A stretch of DNA of 64,000 nt from Aeromonas jandaei (GTDB taxonomy: Bacteria > Pseudomonadota > Gammaproteobacteria > Enterobacterales > Aeromonadaceae): NCBI RefSeq assembly GCF_037890695.1, contig NZ_CP149571.1, forward strand, positions 3,316,001 through 3,380,000. The letters are read 5' to 3'. Below are positions 26,023 to 34,187 of this stretch, piece by piece; position 1 is the stretch's first letter; each line of letters starts with the position of its first letter. The notes under the pieces were generated by a model. That model saw nothing but the letters and a program-made list of their open reading frames with translations. It did not search any database and was not told the DNA's origin. The translations under genes were made by a program, and so were the position numbers.

Positions 26023-26133
26023 TGGTGGCCCTACCAGCCACATCCCGGCACTCGAGTCCCCCGCCTTGGCTGCTACCTTCCGGTCCTGACCAGGTCGACG
26101 GGTTATCAATGCGAGAGGACCAATAGGACCACC
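26023..26133 (-). ncRNA. ffs: 4.5S signal recognition particle RNA
   Basis: The minus strand carries the conserved SRP RNA core GGTCAGGACCGGAAGGTAGC then AGCCAAGGC (26063-26091), where Ffh binds the tetraloop and the symmetric internal loop. The flanking arms pair: the 5' end GGTGGTCC with the 3' end GGGCCACCAC. Length about 111 nt, as in E. coli. It joins Ffh in co-translational membrane targeting. Ends are inferred from the promoter and pairing. Confidence 0.95.
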
Positions 26134-26140
26134 GGCGAGG

Positions 26141-26169
26141 AGAATAGGCAAACTGGGCGTTCAATGCAA
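26141..26169 (-). promoter_or_regulatory. Sigma-70 promoter of ffs
   Basis: On the minus strand, -35 TTGCAT (26169-26164) and -10 TATTCT (26146-26141) are separated by 17 bp. The inferred +1 G is at 26133, with a GC-rich discriminator CCTCGCC, typical of stable-RNA promoters. Confidence 0.7.
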
Positions 26170-26227
26170 TGGCTTTCTGCCTTTCAACAGATCGTTTGCC
26201 TTATTTTTCAACAAACTGGCCAAGGGT

Positions 26228-27016
26228 TCAGCTAAACAGCATGAACTTCGCCCCCACCAGCAGCATCAGCATGGCAAACGCCTGCTTGAGTCGCTGCGGA
26301 GAGAGTCTGTGTGCCAGTTTGGCCCCCACCCGGGCAAACTGGGTACTCGTAAGCACAATACCAATCAGGGCTGGCAGATAGATGTAGCCCACACTCCACT
26401 CAGGCAGATCCGCATGCCCCCATCCTGCATAGAGATAGCTCAGGCTACCCGCCAGCGCGATCGGCATGCTACAGGCAGCAGAGGCCGCTACCGCGTTGCG
26501 CATCGGCACGCTGTTCCAGCTCAGATAGGGCACGGTGAGCGAACCACCACCTATGCCAAACAGTGCCGACATCCAGCCGATAACGGTACCTGCGATACCG
26601 GTACCGAGCGCTCCCGGCAGATGGCGCTCCGCTTTGGGCTTGAGGTTGAGCCCCATCTGCAACGCCATGGTTCAGGCAAAGCAGCCAATGATGATGTTGA
26701 GGGTATTGGCACTGAGCAGATTGGCGGTCATGCCGCCGAGCCAGGCGCCAAGCAGCATGCCAGCACCGAGCCTGCGGATCATCACCCAGTCGACTGCTCC
26801 GGCCTCCTGATGGGCCCGCAGCGAACTGAAACCGGTGAAGATCATGGTCGGCAGCGAGGTGCCAAGTGCCAGATGGGTGATGATATCGGGATCGACCCCC
26901 TGCGCGTGAAAGCTCACCACCAGTACCGGCACTATGATAAGGCCGCCGCCGATCCCGAACAGTCCGGCCAGGATGCCGGCGAAAGCCCCCAGCAGCAGAT
27001 AACCCATAAACAGCAT
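26228..27016 (-). pseudogene. TauE/SafE-family membrane exporter with in-frame TGA
   Basis: Both halves are one reading frame of 262 codons, interrupted only by a TGA at codon 115 (26674-26672). Before it comes MLFMGYLLLGAFAGILAGLFGIGGG..., ending IIIGCFA. After it TMALQMGLNLKPKAERH... and the second copy of the family motif, MSALFGIGGGSLTVPYLS. These are the two GIGGG repeats of TauE/SafE (sulfite or sulfoacetate export, 8-9 helices). Nothing else is damaged, so the stop is recent or a sequence error. TGG (Trp) to TGA is the simplest change. No SECIS-like hairpin is convincing. Confidence 0.8.
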
Positions 27017-27065
27017 AAAAATTCCTTCCGAGGCGACGCCGACCACCTGTGACGCGGACGGCGTG

Positions 27066-27097
27066 TAAAAGAAGAGATGGCCCTTGGGCCATCTCTT
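27066..27097 (-). terminator. Terminator of the arcD-like gene
   Basis: An 11-bp stem AAGAGATGGCC (27072-27082) with GGCCATCTCTT (27087-27097) stands 8 nt past the stop at 27105. On the minus strand it is followed by CTTTTAC. It could also act on rightward transcripts. Confidence 0.8.
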
Positions 27098-27104
27098 GTC
27101 TCTG

Positions 27105-28541
27105 TCAGTTCAGGGGGATGGTGCCGTCCATCACCTTGTAGAAGGCCAGCACGGCACAACCGAGCAAGGCCGCCGTCATCCCCTGCTCCAGCCGGTTGAG
27201 GCCACGCAGACCGTGGTGCTGACGCGCCTTCCAGTAGATGAAGATACCCGGGCTGTAGAGCAGCGCCACCAGCAGCAGATACTCGACGCCAGCCGCATAA
27301 ACCAGCCAGCAGCCATAGATGGTCGCCATCAGGGCCAGCAACAGATCACGCTTGCGCTGATGAGGTTGACCCTGATAGGTCTCCCCTTTCAGTGCCAGCT
27401 TGAGGCCATAGGCACCGGAGAAGACATAGGGCACCAGCGCCGCCGAGGTAGCGATGTTGACCAACGCCAGATAGGTACTGTTCTGGAAGTAGATGATGAT
27501 AAGGAAAGTCTGCACCAGACAGGTGGAGCACCAGAGCGATACCTGCGGTGAGCCGTTCTTGTTCTCCTTGGCAAACCAGGCCGGGAAGACCCCGGTCTTG
27601 CCCGCAATGTAAGGCACTTCGGCCGCCAGCACGGTCCAGCTCAGCAGAGCCCCCATCACGGAGATCACCAGACCGATGTTGATGAGCCAGGCGCCCCAGG
27701 GGCCGACTACCGCTTCCAGGATCATGGCGGTAGAGGGGTTCTTGAGCTGGGCCAGTTCAGGCTGGGTCATTACCCCCAGCGAGAAGAGGGTCACCATCAC
27801 GTAGAGCGCCAGCGCACCCAGCAGGGCCAGCACGGTCGCACGGCCGACATCCTTGCGATGGCGGGCACGGGCAGAGACCACCACAGCCCCTTCAATACCG
27901 ATGAAGACCCAGAGGGTGACCTTCATGGTCGACTTGACCTGATCCATCACGGAACCGAGATCGCTGTTGCCATGACCCCAGAAGTCCAGGGTGAAGGTCT
28001 TCATATTGAAGGCAAGCAGGATGGCCACGCTGAAAACGATGAGCGGCACCATCTTGGCGATGGTGGTCACGATGTTAACCAAAGCCGCCACCTGCACCCC
28101 GCGTAGCACCAGCGAGTGTACCGACCAGATCAGGATGGAGGCCAGCGTGATGGCCACCGGCGTATTGCCGTCGCCGAAGATGACGTGACCCGGCGTATCG
28201 AAGAAGTAGCTGAGCGCGCTAAATACCACGATGGCGTAAGAGACGTTGGCCAGCAGTTGGCAGAGCCAGTAACCCCAGGCGGCGTTGAAGCCGATGAAGT
28301 CACCAAAACCGGCCTTGGCGTAACTGAAGATACCGCCATCGAGATCCGGGCGACGCATGGAGAGGTTTTGATAGACCAGCGCGAGGCAGATCATGCCGAC
28401 CCCGGTGATGGCCCATCCCAGAGCGACTGCCCCGGCGCTGGCATGTGCAGCAATATTCTGTGGGAGACTGAAGACCCCGGCGCCGACCATGGAGCCGATC
28501 ACCAGCGAAATGAGGGCGCCAAGCCCTAGTTTCTTGTCCAT
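27105..28541 (-). CDS. arcD: Arginine:ornithine antiporter, ArcD-like (APC superfamily)
   Basis: A 478-aa, about 12-helix transporter of the basic amino acid/polyamine antiporter group. The first helix has the GSMVGAGVFSLPQN motif; then GWAITGVGMICLAL, RRPDLDGGIFSYAKAGFGD, NAAWGYWLCQLLANVSY, and FIGIEGAVVVSARARHRKDVG. This pattern is that of Gram-negative ArcD-type exchangers, which swap arginine for ornithine in the deiminase pathway; no arcA/B/C are in the window, so lysine or agmatine exchange is possible. Starts ATG 28541. It is a single-gene unit with its own terminator. Confidence 0.78.
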   Translation of the reverse strand: MDKKLGLGALISLVIGSMVGAGVFSLPQNIAAHASAGAVALGWAITGVGMICLALVYQNLSMRRPDLDGGIFSYAKAGFGDFIGFNAAWGYWLCQLLANVSYAIVVFSALSYFFDTPGHVIFGDGNTPVAITLASILIWSVHSLVLRGVQVAALVNIVTTIAKMVPLIVFSVAILLAFNMKTFTLDFWGHGNSDLGSVMDQVKSTMKVTLWVFIGIEGAVVVSARARHRKDVGRATVLALLGALALYVMVTLFSLGVMTQPELAQLKNPSTAMILEAVVGPWGAWLINIGLVISVMGALLSWTVLAAEVPYIAGKTGVFPAWFAKENKNGSPQVSLWCSTCLVQTFLIIIYFQNSTYLALVNIATSAALVPYVFSGAYGLKLALKGETYQGQPHQRKRDLLLALMATIYGCWLVYAAGVEYLLLVALLYSPGIFIYWKARQHHGLRGLNRLEQGMTAALLGCAVLAFYKVMDGTIPLN

Positions 28542-28854
28542 CTCAATCCTGTTTAATTAGGCGGCGGCAGAGCGTCCGTATTCATACTGCGCGCGATATG
28601 GGAGGGGCTGAAAATCCGGACCCGTGAAAAAGGCGGCAACTATATTGCATGACTATTCCGACCGCAATCCCTCGCATCGTCAAACATGCACCACCTTGAC
28701 CGCGCGCAATTTTACAGCACTGACCTCAAGGGCCTGTGAGCTGGTTCAAATTAACTGAGACCCATTGATATTTCTCATATTTCTGCCGCCACAGAGCGAC
28801 CCGGATGGTGCCCATGCATCGCCATTCAGTACCTTTGGAACTCAAAAGAGTGCA
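28542..28854. other. Intergenic region upstream of the arcD-like gene
   Basis: About 310 bp without a gene, between the start of the antiporter gene and the terminator of the SDR gene. TGCATGACTATTCC at 28646-28659 keeps most of the outer positions of an ArgR box (TGAAT-N4-ATTCA) and lies about 110 bp before the antiporter start. The match is weak and only suggestive. No other signal is evident. Confidence 0.3.
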
Positions 28855-28884
28855 TAAAAAAGCCCTGACCACGAGGTCAGGGCT
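28854..28884 (-). terminator. Terminator of the valine-degradation operon
   Basis: A perfect 10-bp stem AGCCCTGACC/GGTCAGGGCT (28861-28884), 4-nt loop, followed on the minus strand by six T residues. It lies 22 nt past the SDR stop at 28907. Confidence 0.9.
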
Positions 28885-28906
28885 CAATGTAAATCTTGGT
28901 AAAGGT

Positions 28907-29668
28907 CTACAGCCGCAGACCGCCGTCAAGCTCGATCATCCGGCCAGTGAGGTAATCGTTGGCAAAGATGAAGGCAACGGTCTCGGCCAACTGCTGCGCC
29001 TCACCCAGTTTGCCGACCGGAATAGCCTGCTGCATCCGGGTCATCGCCTCCGGCTTCATCGCGGCCGTCATATCGGTGGCGAACACCCCGGGGGCGATCC
29101 CCATCACCCGGATACCGTGGCGGGCAAGCTCCCGCCCCCAGGTCACCACCAGCGAAGCCACCCCTGCCTTGCTGGCGGCATAGTTGCTCTGGCCGATATT
29201 GCCGGCTCGGGCAATGGAGGAGATATTGATGATGACCCCCCCCTCCCCGCCGGTGGCCATCAGTGCGGCCCCCTCGCGCCCGCACAGGAAGGTGCCGGTG
29301 AGGTTGACGTCGATGACGCTCTGCCACTGGGCCAGGCTCATCTTCTCTACAACTTCCCCCTCTTTCACCTTGATCAGCATGCCATCACGCAGAATGCCGG
29401 CGCAGTTGATCAACCCGTGCAACCGACCAAAGTGCGCCTTGATCGCGACAAAGGTGGTCTCGACCTCCGGTTCGCTTGCCACGTTGCAGACGAAAATGGA
29501 GCACAGTCCGCCACGACTTTGCACCTCGGCCTGCGTCACGGCCAGATCGCTGGCATTCAGGTCGATCAACGCCAGCTCGGCCCCCTGAGCGGCAAGATTG
29601 AGCGCTATGGCCCGCCCCAGCCCCCGCCCGGCACCGGTAATAGCGATGACTTTCTGCTTGATATCCAT
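28907..29668 (-). CDS. Short-chain dehydrogenase/reductase (FabG-like)
   Basis: A 253-aa classical SDR. Cofactor site TGAGRGLGRA at about residues 11-20, NCAG, and the catalytic set with Ser in NISSIA and YAASK. It ends ...LTGRMIELDGGLRL, typical of 3-oxoacyl-ACP/3-hydroxyacyl-CoA type SDRs. It is the last gene of the valine operon, 72 bp after mmsB, so a hydroxyacyl-CoA or hydroxyacid substrate from branched-chain degradation is likely, but the exact reaction is unknown. Start MDIKQK has GGAGAG upstream. Confidence 0.82.
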   Translation of the reverse strand: MDIKQKVIAITGAGRGLGRAIALNLAAQGAELALIDLNASDLAVTQAEVQSRGGLCSIFVCNVASEPEVETTFVAIKAHFGRLHGLINCAGILRDGMLIKVKEGEVVEKMSLAQWQSVIDVNLTGTFLCGREGAALMATGGEGGVIINISSIARAGNIGQSNYAASKAGVASLVVTWGRELARHGIRVMGIAPGVFATDMTAAMKPEAMTRMQQAIPVGKLGEAQQLAETVAFIFANDYLTGRMIELDGGLRL

Positions 29669-29740
29669 TCTCTCTCCTTGTGATGCCAGCGGTAATGATC
29701 GTCTGAACCCAGCAAGCCGCAAGATGGCGCCCGGCGACCA

Positions 29741-30661
29741 CTACCCCTCTCTGCCTTTTTCCAGATAAAGCCGGACGATACTGGAAAAATCCAGCTCTCC
29801 CTCTCCGTTCGCCGCATGCAGATTAAACAGGTTGCGCGCAAGAGCTCCCATGGGCACGGCGCTGTGAGCATGCTCGGCCAGCGCCATGGCGAGCCCGAGG
29901 TCTTTCACCATCAGCCGGGTCATAAATCCCCCCTGATAGTTACGGGCAGCCGGTACGTTCTCCATCACCCCGGGCCAGGGGTTGTAGCGATCCAGACTCC
30001 AGTTGTTGCCCGAGCTCTTGCCCATGATGGTGGAGAGCACTGCCGGATCCAGCCCCTCCTTCACTCCGAGCGCCAGCGCCTCGGCGGTGCCCGCCATATG
30101 GATGGCAAGCAGCATGTTGTTGCACATCTTGGCGATCTGCCCGGCGCCAAGGGGGCCGGCGTGGAACAGATTCAGCCCCATGCAGGCCAGTACGGGCTTG
30201 GCCGCATCAAAATCCGCAGCATCGCCACCAACAATAAAGGTGAGTGAGCCTGCCGCTGCGCCGGCAACTCCGCCCGAGACAGGGGCATCGATAAAGCGCA
30301 GGCCGCGTGCACGGGCCGCGCTCCCCACCAGGCGGGCAGAGGCCACATCGATGGTGGAGCAGTCGATCACCAGCACACCGGCAGGTAAAGCGGCCAGCAG
30401 ATCCTGCCCGTCCCGTTCACCATCACTCTCGCCCAACCAGAGGCTGCGCACATGCTCACCGGCAGGCAGCATGCTGATGACGACATCACTGTCGGTCACC
30501 GCTTCGCGGGCATCTCCTGCCGCAATGCAGCCCGCTGCAATGGCTCGCTCGACACTGTGGGCAACCAGATCAAATACCTGCACCGTATGCCCGACTTTGG
30601 CCAGATTGGCTGCCATGGGTCCCCCCATGTTGCCCAGCCCGATAAATCCGATCCTTGTCAT
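29741..30661 (-). CDS. mmsB: 3-hydroxyisobutyrate dehydrogenase
   Basis: MmsB oxidises 3-hydroxyisobutyrate to methylmalonate semialdehyde with NAD+ in valine breakdown. It has 306 aa. N-terminal Rossmann motif MTRIGFIGLGNMGGPMAANL; substrate motif FIDAPVSGGVAGAAAGSLTF; catalytic Lys in AGQIAKMCNNM; and NYQGGFMTRLMVKDLGLA. Start ATG 30661 is chosen on the family start; the longer frame lies in the upstream spacer. It follows the HIB-CoA hydrolase gene, matching pathway order. Confidence 0.94.
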   Translation of the reverse strand: MTRIGFIGLGNMGGPMAANLAKVGHTVQVFDLVAHSVERAIAAGCIAAGDAREAVTDSDVVISMLPAGEHVRSLWLGESDGERDGQDLLAALPAGVLVIDCSTIDVASARLVGSAARARGLRFIDAPVSGGVAGAAAGSLTFIVGGDAADFDAAKPVLACMGLNLFHAGPLGAGQIAKMCNNMLLAIHMAGTAEALALGVKEGLDPAVLSTIMGKSSGNNWSLDRYNPWPGVMENVPAARNYQGGFMTRLMVKDLGLAMALAEHAHSAVPMGALARNLFNLHAANGEGELDFSSIVRLYLEKGREG

Positions 30662-30711
30662 TCTGCTTGCTCCTTGCGTTCTTGATAGCACCGCAGCTGC
30701 CAGAGCAGAGC

Positions 30712-31830
30712 CTAGCCCTTGCGTGCCAACGGGTTGTGCCCATGGGGCCAGCGATAGAATTCGTCCAGCCAATCCCCCTCGGCAGGCTGCTCCTGCCAGT
30801 GGGGCTCCCTGTCCTTGTCGATAAGCAGCGCCCGCACCCCTTCCACAAAATCGCCCTTGAGCACGCAGTTGACCGAGAGAGTCAGTTCGTCGGCAAATAC
30901 CTCGGCAAGGGATTGACGGCGAGCCTGCCAATATTGGCGCCAGAGGATGGCACGGCTGATGGGGCTACCGGTGCGACAGCTCTCCTGCGCCAGGGCAAAT
31001 GCTTTCTCTCCCGCCGTTTCGTCAAATCGGGCAGCAAACAGTCTTGCCAACACTCCCGCCAACGTTCGCCCCGCCAGCAGGTCATCGATTCTTGGTTGAT
31101 GGGGCAGCAGGATGGGCGCAGGCAACTGCGCTGCGGCACCTTTATGAAAGCCGCGCAGCAGCTGATCGATCTGCTCACGGGGCTCACAACCGGCTGACCA
31201 ATCGAGTGCCGCCAATCGGTGCAACAACTCGGCTCGCTCGCTGCTGGCGATGGCGTGATCCGCCAGCCCAAGGCCGATGGCATCACTCCCGTTGAAGCGG
31301 GCACCGGTCAGACCAAGCCAGAGCCCGAGTCGCCCCGGCATCCGGCTTAAAAACCAGCTGGCCCCCACATCGGGATAGAGGCCGATGGTCACCTCCGGCA
31401 TGGCGAACAGGCTCTTCTCGGTCACCACCCGAAAATCGGCGCCGGCAAACAGGCCTATCCCACCCCCCATGCAGATGCCGTCCGCCACGCAGACAAGGGG
31501 CTTGCGGTAACAGTGGATGTGGTGATCGAGCCGATACTCCTGCTCGAAAAAGTCGCGGGCATATTCAAACAGTTCCGATCCGCTCACCTCCTGCTTGCGG
31601 TAATAAAAGGAGCGAATATCACCACCGGCACAGAACGCCTTCTCGCCTGCCCCCTGCAGCAACACGCAGACGATGGCGGGATCCTGCTCCCAGCGGGTTA
31701 GCGTCTGTTGCAGGATCTGGATCATTGGCAGGCTCAATGCGTTGAGAGACGCAGGGCTGTCGAGAATCAACACCCCGATCTGGTGGCCATCAGCCGTTGG
31801 ATGGGTTGCAATACTTACTGGCTCACTCAT
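30712..31830 (-). CDS. 3-hydroxyisobutyryl-CoA hydrolase
   Basis: A 372-aa crotonase-fold hydrolase that frees 3-hydroxyisobutyrate from its CoA ester. The oxyanion-hole segments are GAGEKAFCAGGDIRSFY and ICMGGGIGLFAGADFRV; then the HIBCH-specific MPEVTIGLYPDVGASWFLSR and the long C-terminal part (IDKDREPHW...) that true enoyl-CoA hydratases lack. Start MSEPVS (CAT 31828-31830) overlaps the preceding hydratase gene by 8 nt. Confidence 0.92.
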   Translation of the reverse strand: MSEPVSIATHPTADGHQIGVLILDSPASLNALSLPMIQILQQTLTRWEQDPAIVCVLLQGAGEKAFCAGGDIRSFYYRKQEVSGSELFEYARDFFEQEYRLDHHIHCYRKPLVCVADGICMGGGIGLFAGADFRVVTEKSLFAMPEVTIGLYPDVGASWFLSRMPGRLGLWLGLTGARFNGSDAIGLGLADHAIASSERAELLHRLAALDWSAGCEPREQIDQLLRGFHKGAAAQLPAPILLPHQPRIDDLLAGRTLAGVLARLFAARFDETAGEKAFALAQESCRTGSPISRAILWRQYWQARRQSLAEVFADELTLSVNCVLKGDFVEGVRALLIDKDREPHWQEQPAEGDWLDEFYRWPHGHNPLARKG

Positions 31831-32620
31831 GGGTTGCACCATCCGGCTTTTGGTACTGCCAGTGCGGGGCGCGCTTTTCGAGAAACGCGGCCACCCCTTC
31901 CCGCTGGTTGGCATCATTAAACAGTTCGAGGAAGAGGCTTCGCTCGAGCGGCAATGCCGCATCGCGCGGGCCGCTGCGCCCCTGATTGATAAGGGTCTTA
32001 CAGGCGCGCAGGGCACTCGGACTCTGGCGCTCCACCAGATGGGCCATCTGATGGGCTGCCTCCCACGCCTGCCCGGTTTTCACCACCTCCTCGACCAGCC
32101 CAATCTCATAGGCAAGGGATGCACTCACCTTCTCGCCACAGAGGATCAGCCGCTTGGCCCAGCCCGGCCCTACCAGTTCGGTGAGACGCTGGGTGCCACC
32201 GGCACAGGGGAGCAAGCCTACAGATGCTTCCGGTAGCCCCAGCAACGCCTGCTGTTCGGCGATGCGGATATCACAGGCCAGCGCCACTTCCAGCCCACCA
32301 CCCATGGCATAACCGTTGATGGCCGCAATGGTGACGCCATGAAAACGGGCCAGCGCTTCGAATGCACGACCAAAAGCGTCGGCCACATCACGAGCCTGTT
32401 CGACATTGCCATCGGCAAACAGGTTGAGATCGGCACCGGCGCAGAAGAACTTCTCGCCAGCCCCGCGGATCACCAGCGCCACCACATCGGGGCGGCTGTC
32501 AAGCTCCTCCATCATCCGCAGGAAAGCTTGCAGACTGGCAAGCGTCCAGGTATTGGCTGGCGGATGGTCAAGGGTGATGTAGGCCACGTGGCCGTTGTAT
32601 TCGAGCCTGATCCTTGTCAT
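31823..32620 (-). CDS. Enoyl-CoA hydratase (probable methacrylyl-CoA hydratase)
   Basis: A 265-aa crotonase. Oxyanion-hole motifs GAGEKFFCAGADLNLFADG and GYAMGGGLEVALACDIRIAE, then LGLPEASVGLLPCAGGTQRL carrying the catalytic Glu region. By position between isobutyryl-CoA dehydrogenase and HIB-CoA hydrolase it should hydrate methacrylyl-CoA. Start MTRIRLEY at 32620; upstream in-frame Met codons are poorly placed. A spacer of about 100 bp separates it from the dehydrogenase gene. Confidence 0.92.
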   Translation of the reverse strand: MTRIRLEYNGHVAYITLDHPPANTWTLASLQAFLRMMEELDSRPDVVALVIRGAGEKFFCAGADLNLFADGNVEQARDVADAFGRAFEALARFHGVTIAAINGYAMGGGLEVALACDIRIAEQQALLGLPEASVGLLPCAGGTQRLTELVGPGWAKRLILCGEKVSASLAYEIGLVEEVVKTGQAWEAAHQMAHLVERQSPSALRACKTLINQGRSGPRDAALPLERSLFLELFNDANQREGVAAFLEKRAPHWQYQKPDGATHE

Positions 32621-32724
32621 TGCGTTTGTCCTTGTCAGTAGAGCGATAGCCATGATGACAGAGTTGCATGGAACCAACCTGTGACTGGCTCACAAAGCTG
32701 GTGCCCTTGAGGTGTCATCCAGCA

Positions 32725-33882
32725 CTACATGAGCGCCAACCCCTGCTCGGCCAGCAGCCGACGAGCGATGATGAGTCGCATCACCTCGTTGGTTCCCTCC
32801 AGAATGCGATGCACCCGGGTATCGCGCAGGTAGCGCTCGAGCGGATAGTCGCGGGTATAACCATAGCCACCAAAGAGTTGCAGAGCCTCATCACAGACCC
32901 GATAACCGACATCGGTGGCAAACCGTTTGGCCATGGCGCACCAGGCACTCTTGTCGGGATCTCCGCGATCCAGCTTGTCAGCCGCCTGACGCACCAGCAG
33001 ACGAGCAGCTGCCAGCTCGGTCGCCATATCGGCCAGGCGAAATTGCACGCTCTGGAATTCGCTGATCGGGTGACCAAATTGCTGGCGCTGCTGCACATAG
33101 GCCAGCGCATCGTCCAGTGCCTGCTGGGCAGTGCCCACCGAGCAGGTGGCAATATTGATTCTCCCCCCATCAAGCGCCTGCATGGCGAACTTGAACCCTT
33201 CCCCCTCTTCGCCCAACCGATAGCAGGCAGGAATGCGAACCTCATTGAAAACAACCTCCCGGGTCGGCTGGCTATTCCAGCCCATCTTCTCTTCTGCCTT
33301 GCCATAGCTCACGCCAGGGGCATTGGCCGGCACCATAAAGGCTGAGATCCCCTTCGCACCTTCACCACCGGTGCGCGCCATCACCACCAGCACATCGCTG
33401 CTGCCCGCTCCCGAGATAAAGACCTTTGTTCCCTCAATAAGATAATTGTCACCCTCGCGCACCGCTCGGGTCTTGAGTGCCGCAGCATCGGAACCCGCCC
33501 CCGGCTCGGTAAGGCAATATGATCCCAACAGCTCGCCGCAGGCCAGTTTGGGCACCCACTCCTTGGCAACCTCGGTGGGCAGCCAGCTGCCCAGCATCCA
33601 GCTCACCATGTTGTGAATGGTCAGATAAGCCGTGGTCGAGGTACAGCCCATGGCGAGGCGCTCGAAGATGAGGCTCGCATCGAGGCGAGGCAGCCCCAAT
33701 CCGCCAAACTGCTCCGGGGTATAGAGGCCACAAAAACCTAGCCCGGCCGCCTGCTTGATGGTCGGGATCGGAAACTCATGCTCCTTGTCCCAGCGCGCGG
33801 CATGGGGTTTGAGCGCCTCATCGGCAAAGGCGGCGGCCGCCTCCACATACGCCTGTTGATCATCGGTCAGGGTAAAATCCAT
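32725..33882 (-). CDS. Acyl-CoA dehydrogenase (probable isobutyryl-CoA dehydrogenase)
   Basis: A 385-aa flavoprotein of the acyl-CoA dehydrogenase family: YCLTEPGAGSDAAALKTRA (FAD/substrate), FISGAGSSDVLVVMART, EEKMGWNSQPTREVVFNEV, FGGYGYTRDYPLERYLRD and RILEGTNEVMR with the catalytic Glu near the C-terminus as in short/branched-chain enzymes. As first gene of the valine operon it most likely acts on isobutyryl-CoA. Starts at ATG 33882, divergent from liuA. Confidence 0.9.
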   Translation of the reverse strand: MDFTLTDDQQAYVEAAAAFADEALKPHAARWDKEHEFPIPTIKQAAGLGFCGLYTPEQFGGLGLPRLDASLIFERLAMGCTSTTAYLTIHNMVSWMLGSWLPTEVAKEWVPKLACGELLGSYCLTEPGAGSDAAALKTRAVREGDNYLIEGTKVFISGAGSSDVLVVMARTGGEGAKGISAFMVPANAPGVSYGKAEEKMGWNSQPTREVVFNEVRIPACYRLGEEGEGFKFAMQALDGGRINIATCSVGTAQQALDDALAYVQQRQQFGHPISEFQSVQFRLADMATELAAARLLVRQAADKLDRGDPDKSAWCAMAKRFATDVGYRVCDEALQLFGGYGYTRDYPLERYLRDTRVHRILEGTNEVMRLIIARRLLAEQGLALM

Positions 33883-34187
33883 CTTGTCGTTCGCTCCCTT
33901 GTTGCCCTGCGCTTATTTTCCTGAGTTAGTGCTTTATGACGCGGCGCCCACACACTGGTCATTCGGATCTGCCACTATGGCGCTGCTGTCGTGGTAGCTG
34001 ATGACTATCTCACTACCACCGCTTTATCGACACACATCAGATTAACAATTGATTTACGTTTACGCTAACGTAAACTTGTGGCAGAAGTGAAGTACAAAAA
34101 TGGACCGACCACTGCCAACTGTGAAGCTAGGTTAGCAGGTCGAACCAACCTTCCTACCCGACTGTCATATCCGCAAGGAGAGCATGG
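33883..34187. promoter_or_regulatory. Divergent promoter region, valine and leucine operons
   Basis: The 305-bp gap holds promoters for both operons. The one clear symmetric element is the palindrome at 34058-34075, 113 bp before liuA and about 175 bp before the valine operon start. No coding frame is plausible. Confidence 0.6.
34058..34075. promoter_or_regulatory. Candidate LiuR operator
   Basis: GTTTACGCTAACGTAAAC is an 18-bp palindrome with one mismatch. Its TTTACG...CGTAAA arms fit the kind of site used by the MerR-family regulator LiuR of branched-chain degradation. liuR is the last gene of the adjacent operon. Assignment combines symmetry, position and known family biology. Confidence 0.65.

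Noticed and set aside
26620-26674. TGA in the TauE/SafE gene as a selenocysteine codon
   Set aside because: No Cys or redox motif at the site, no convincing SECIS hairpin in the following bases, and a matching stop in lon points to another cause. Kept only as a test in the findings.
26469-27092. Leftward 207-aa frame spanning both halves of the TauE gene without a stop
   Set aside because: It is in another frame and has the Arg/Gly-rich composition of a GC-driven shadow; the TauE motifs are in the interrupted frame.
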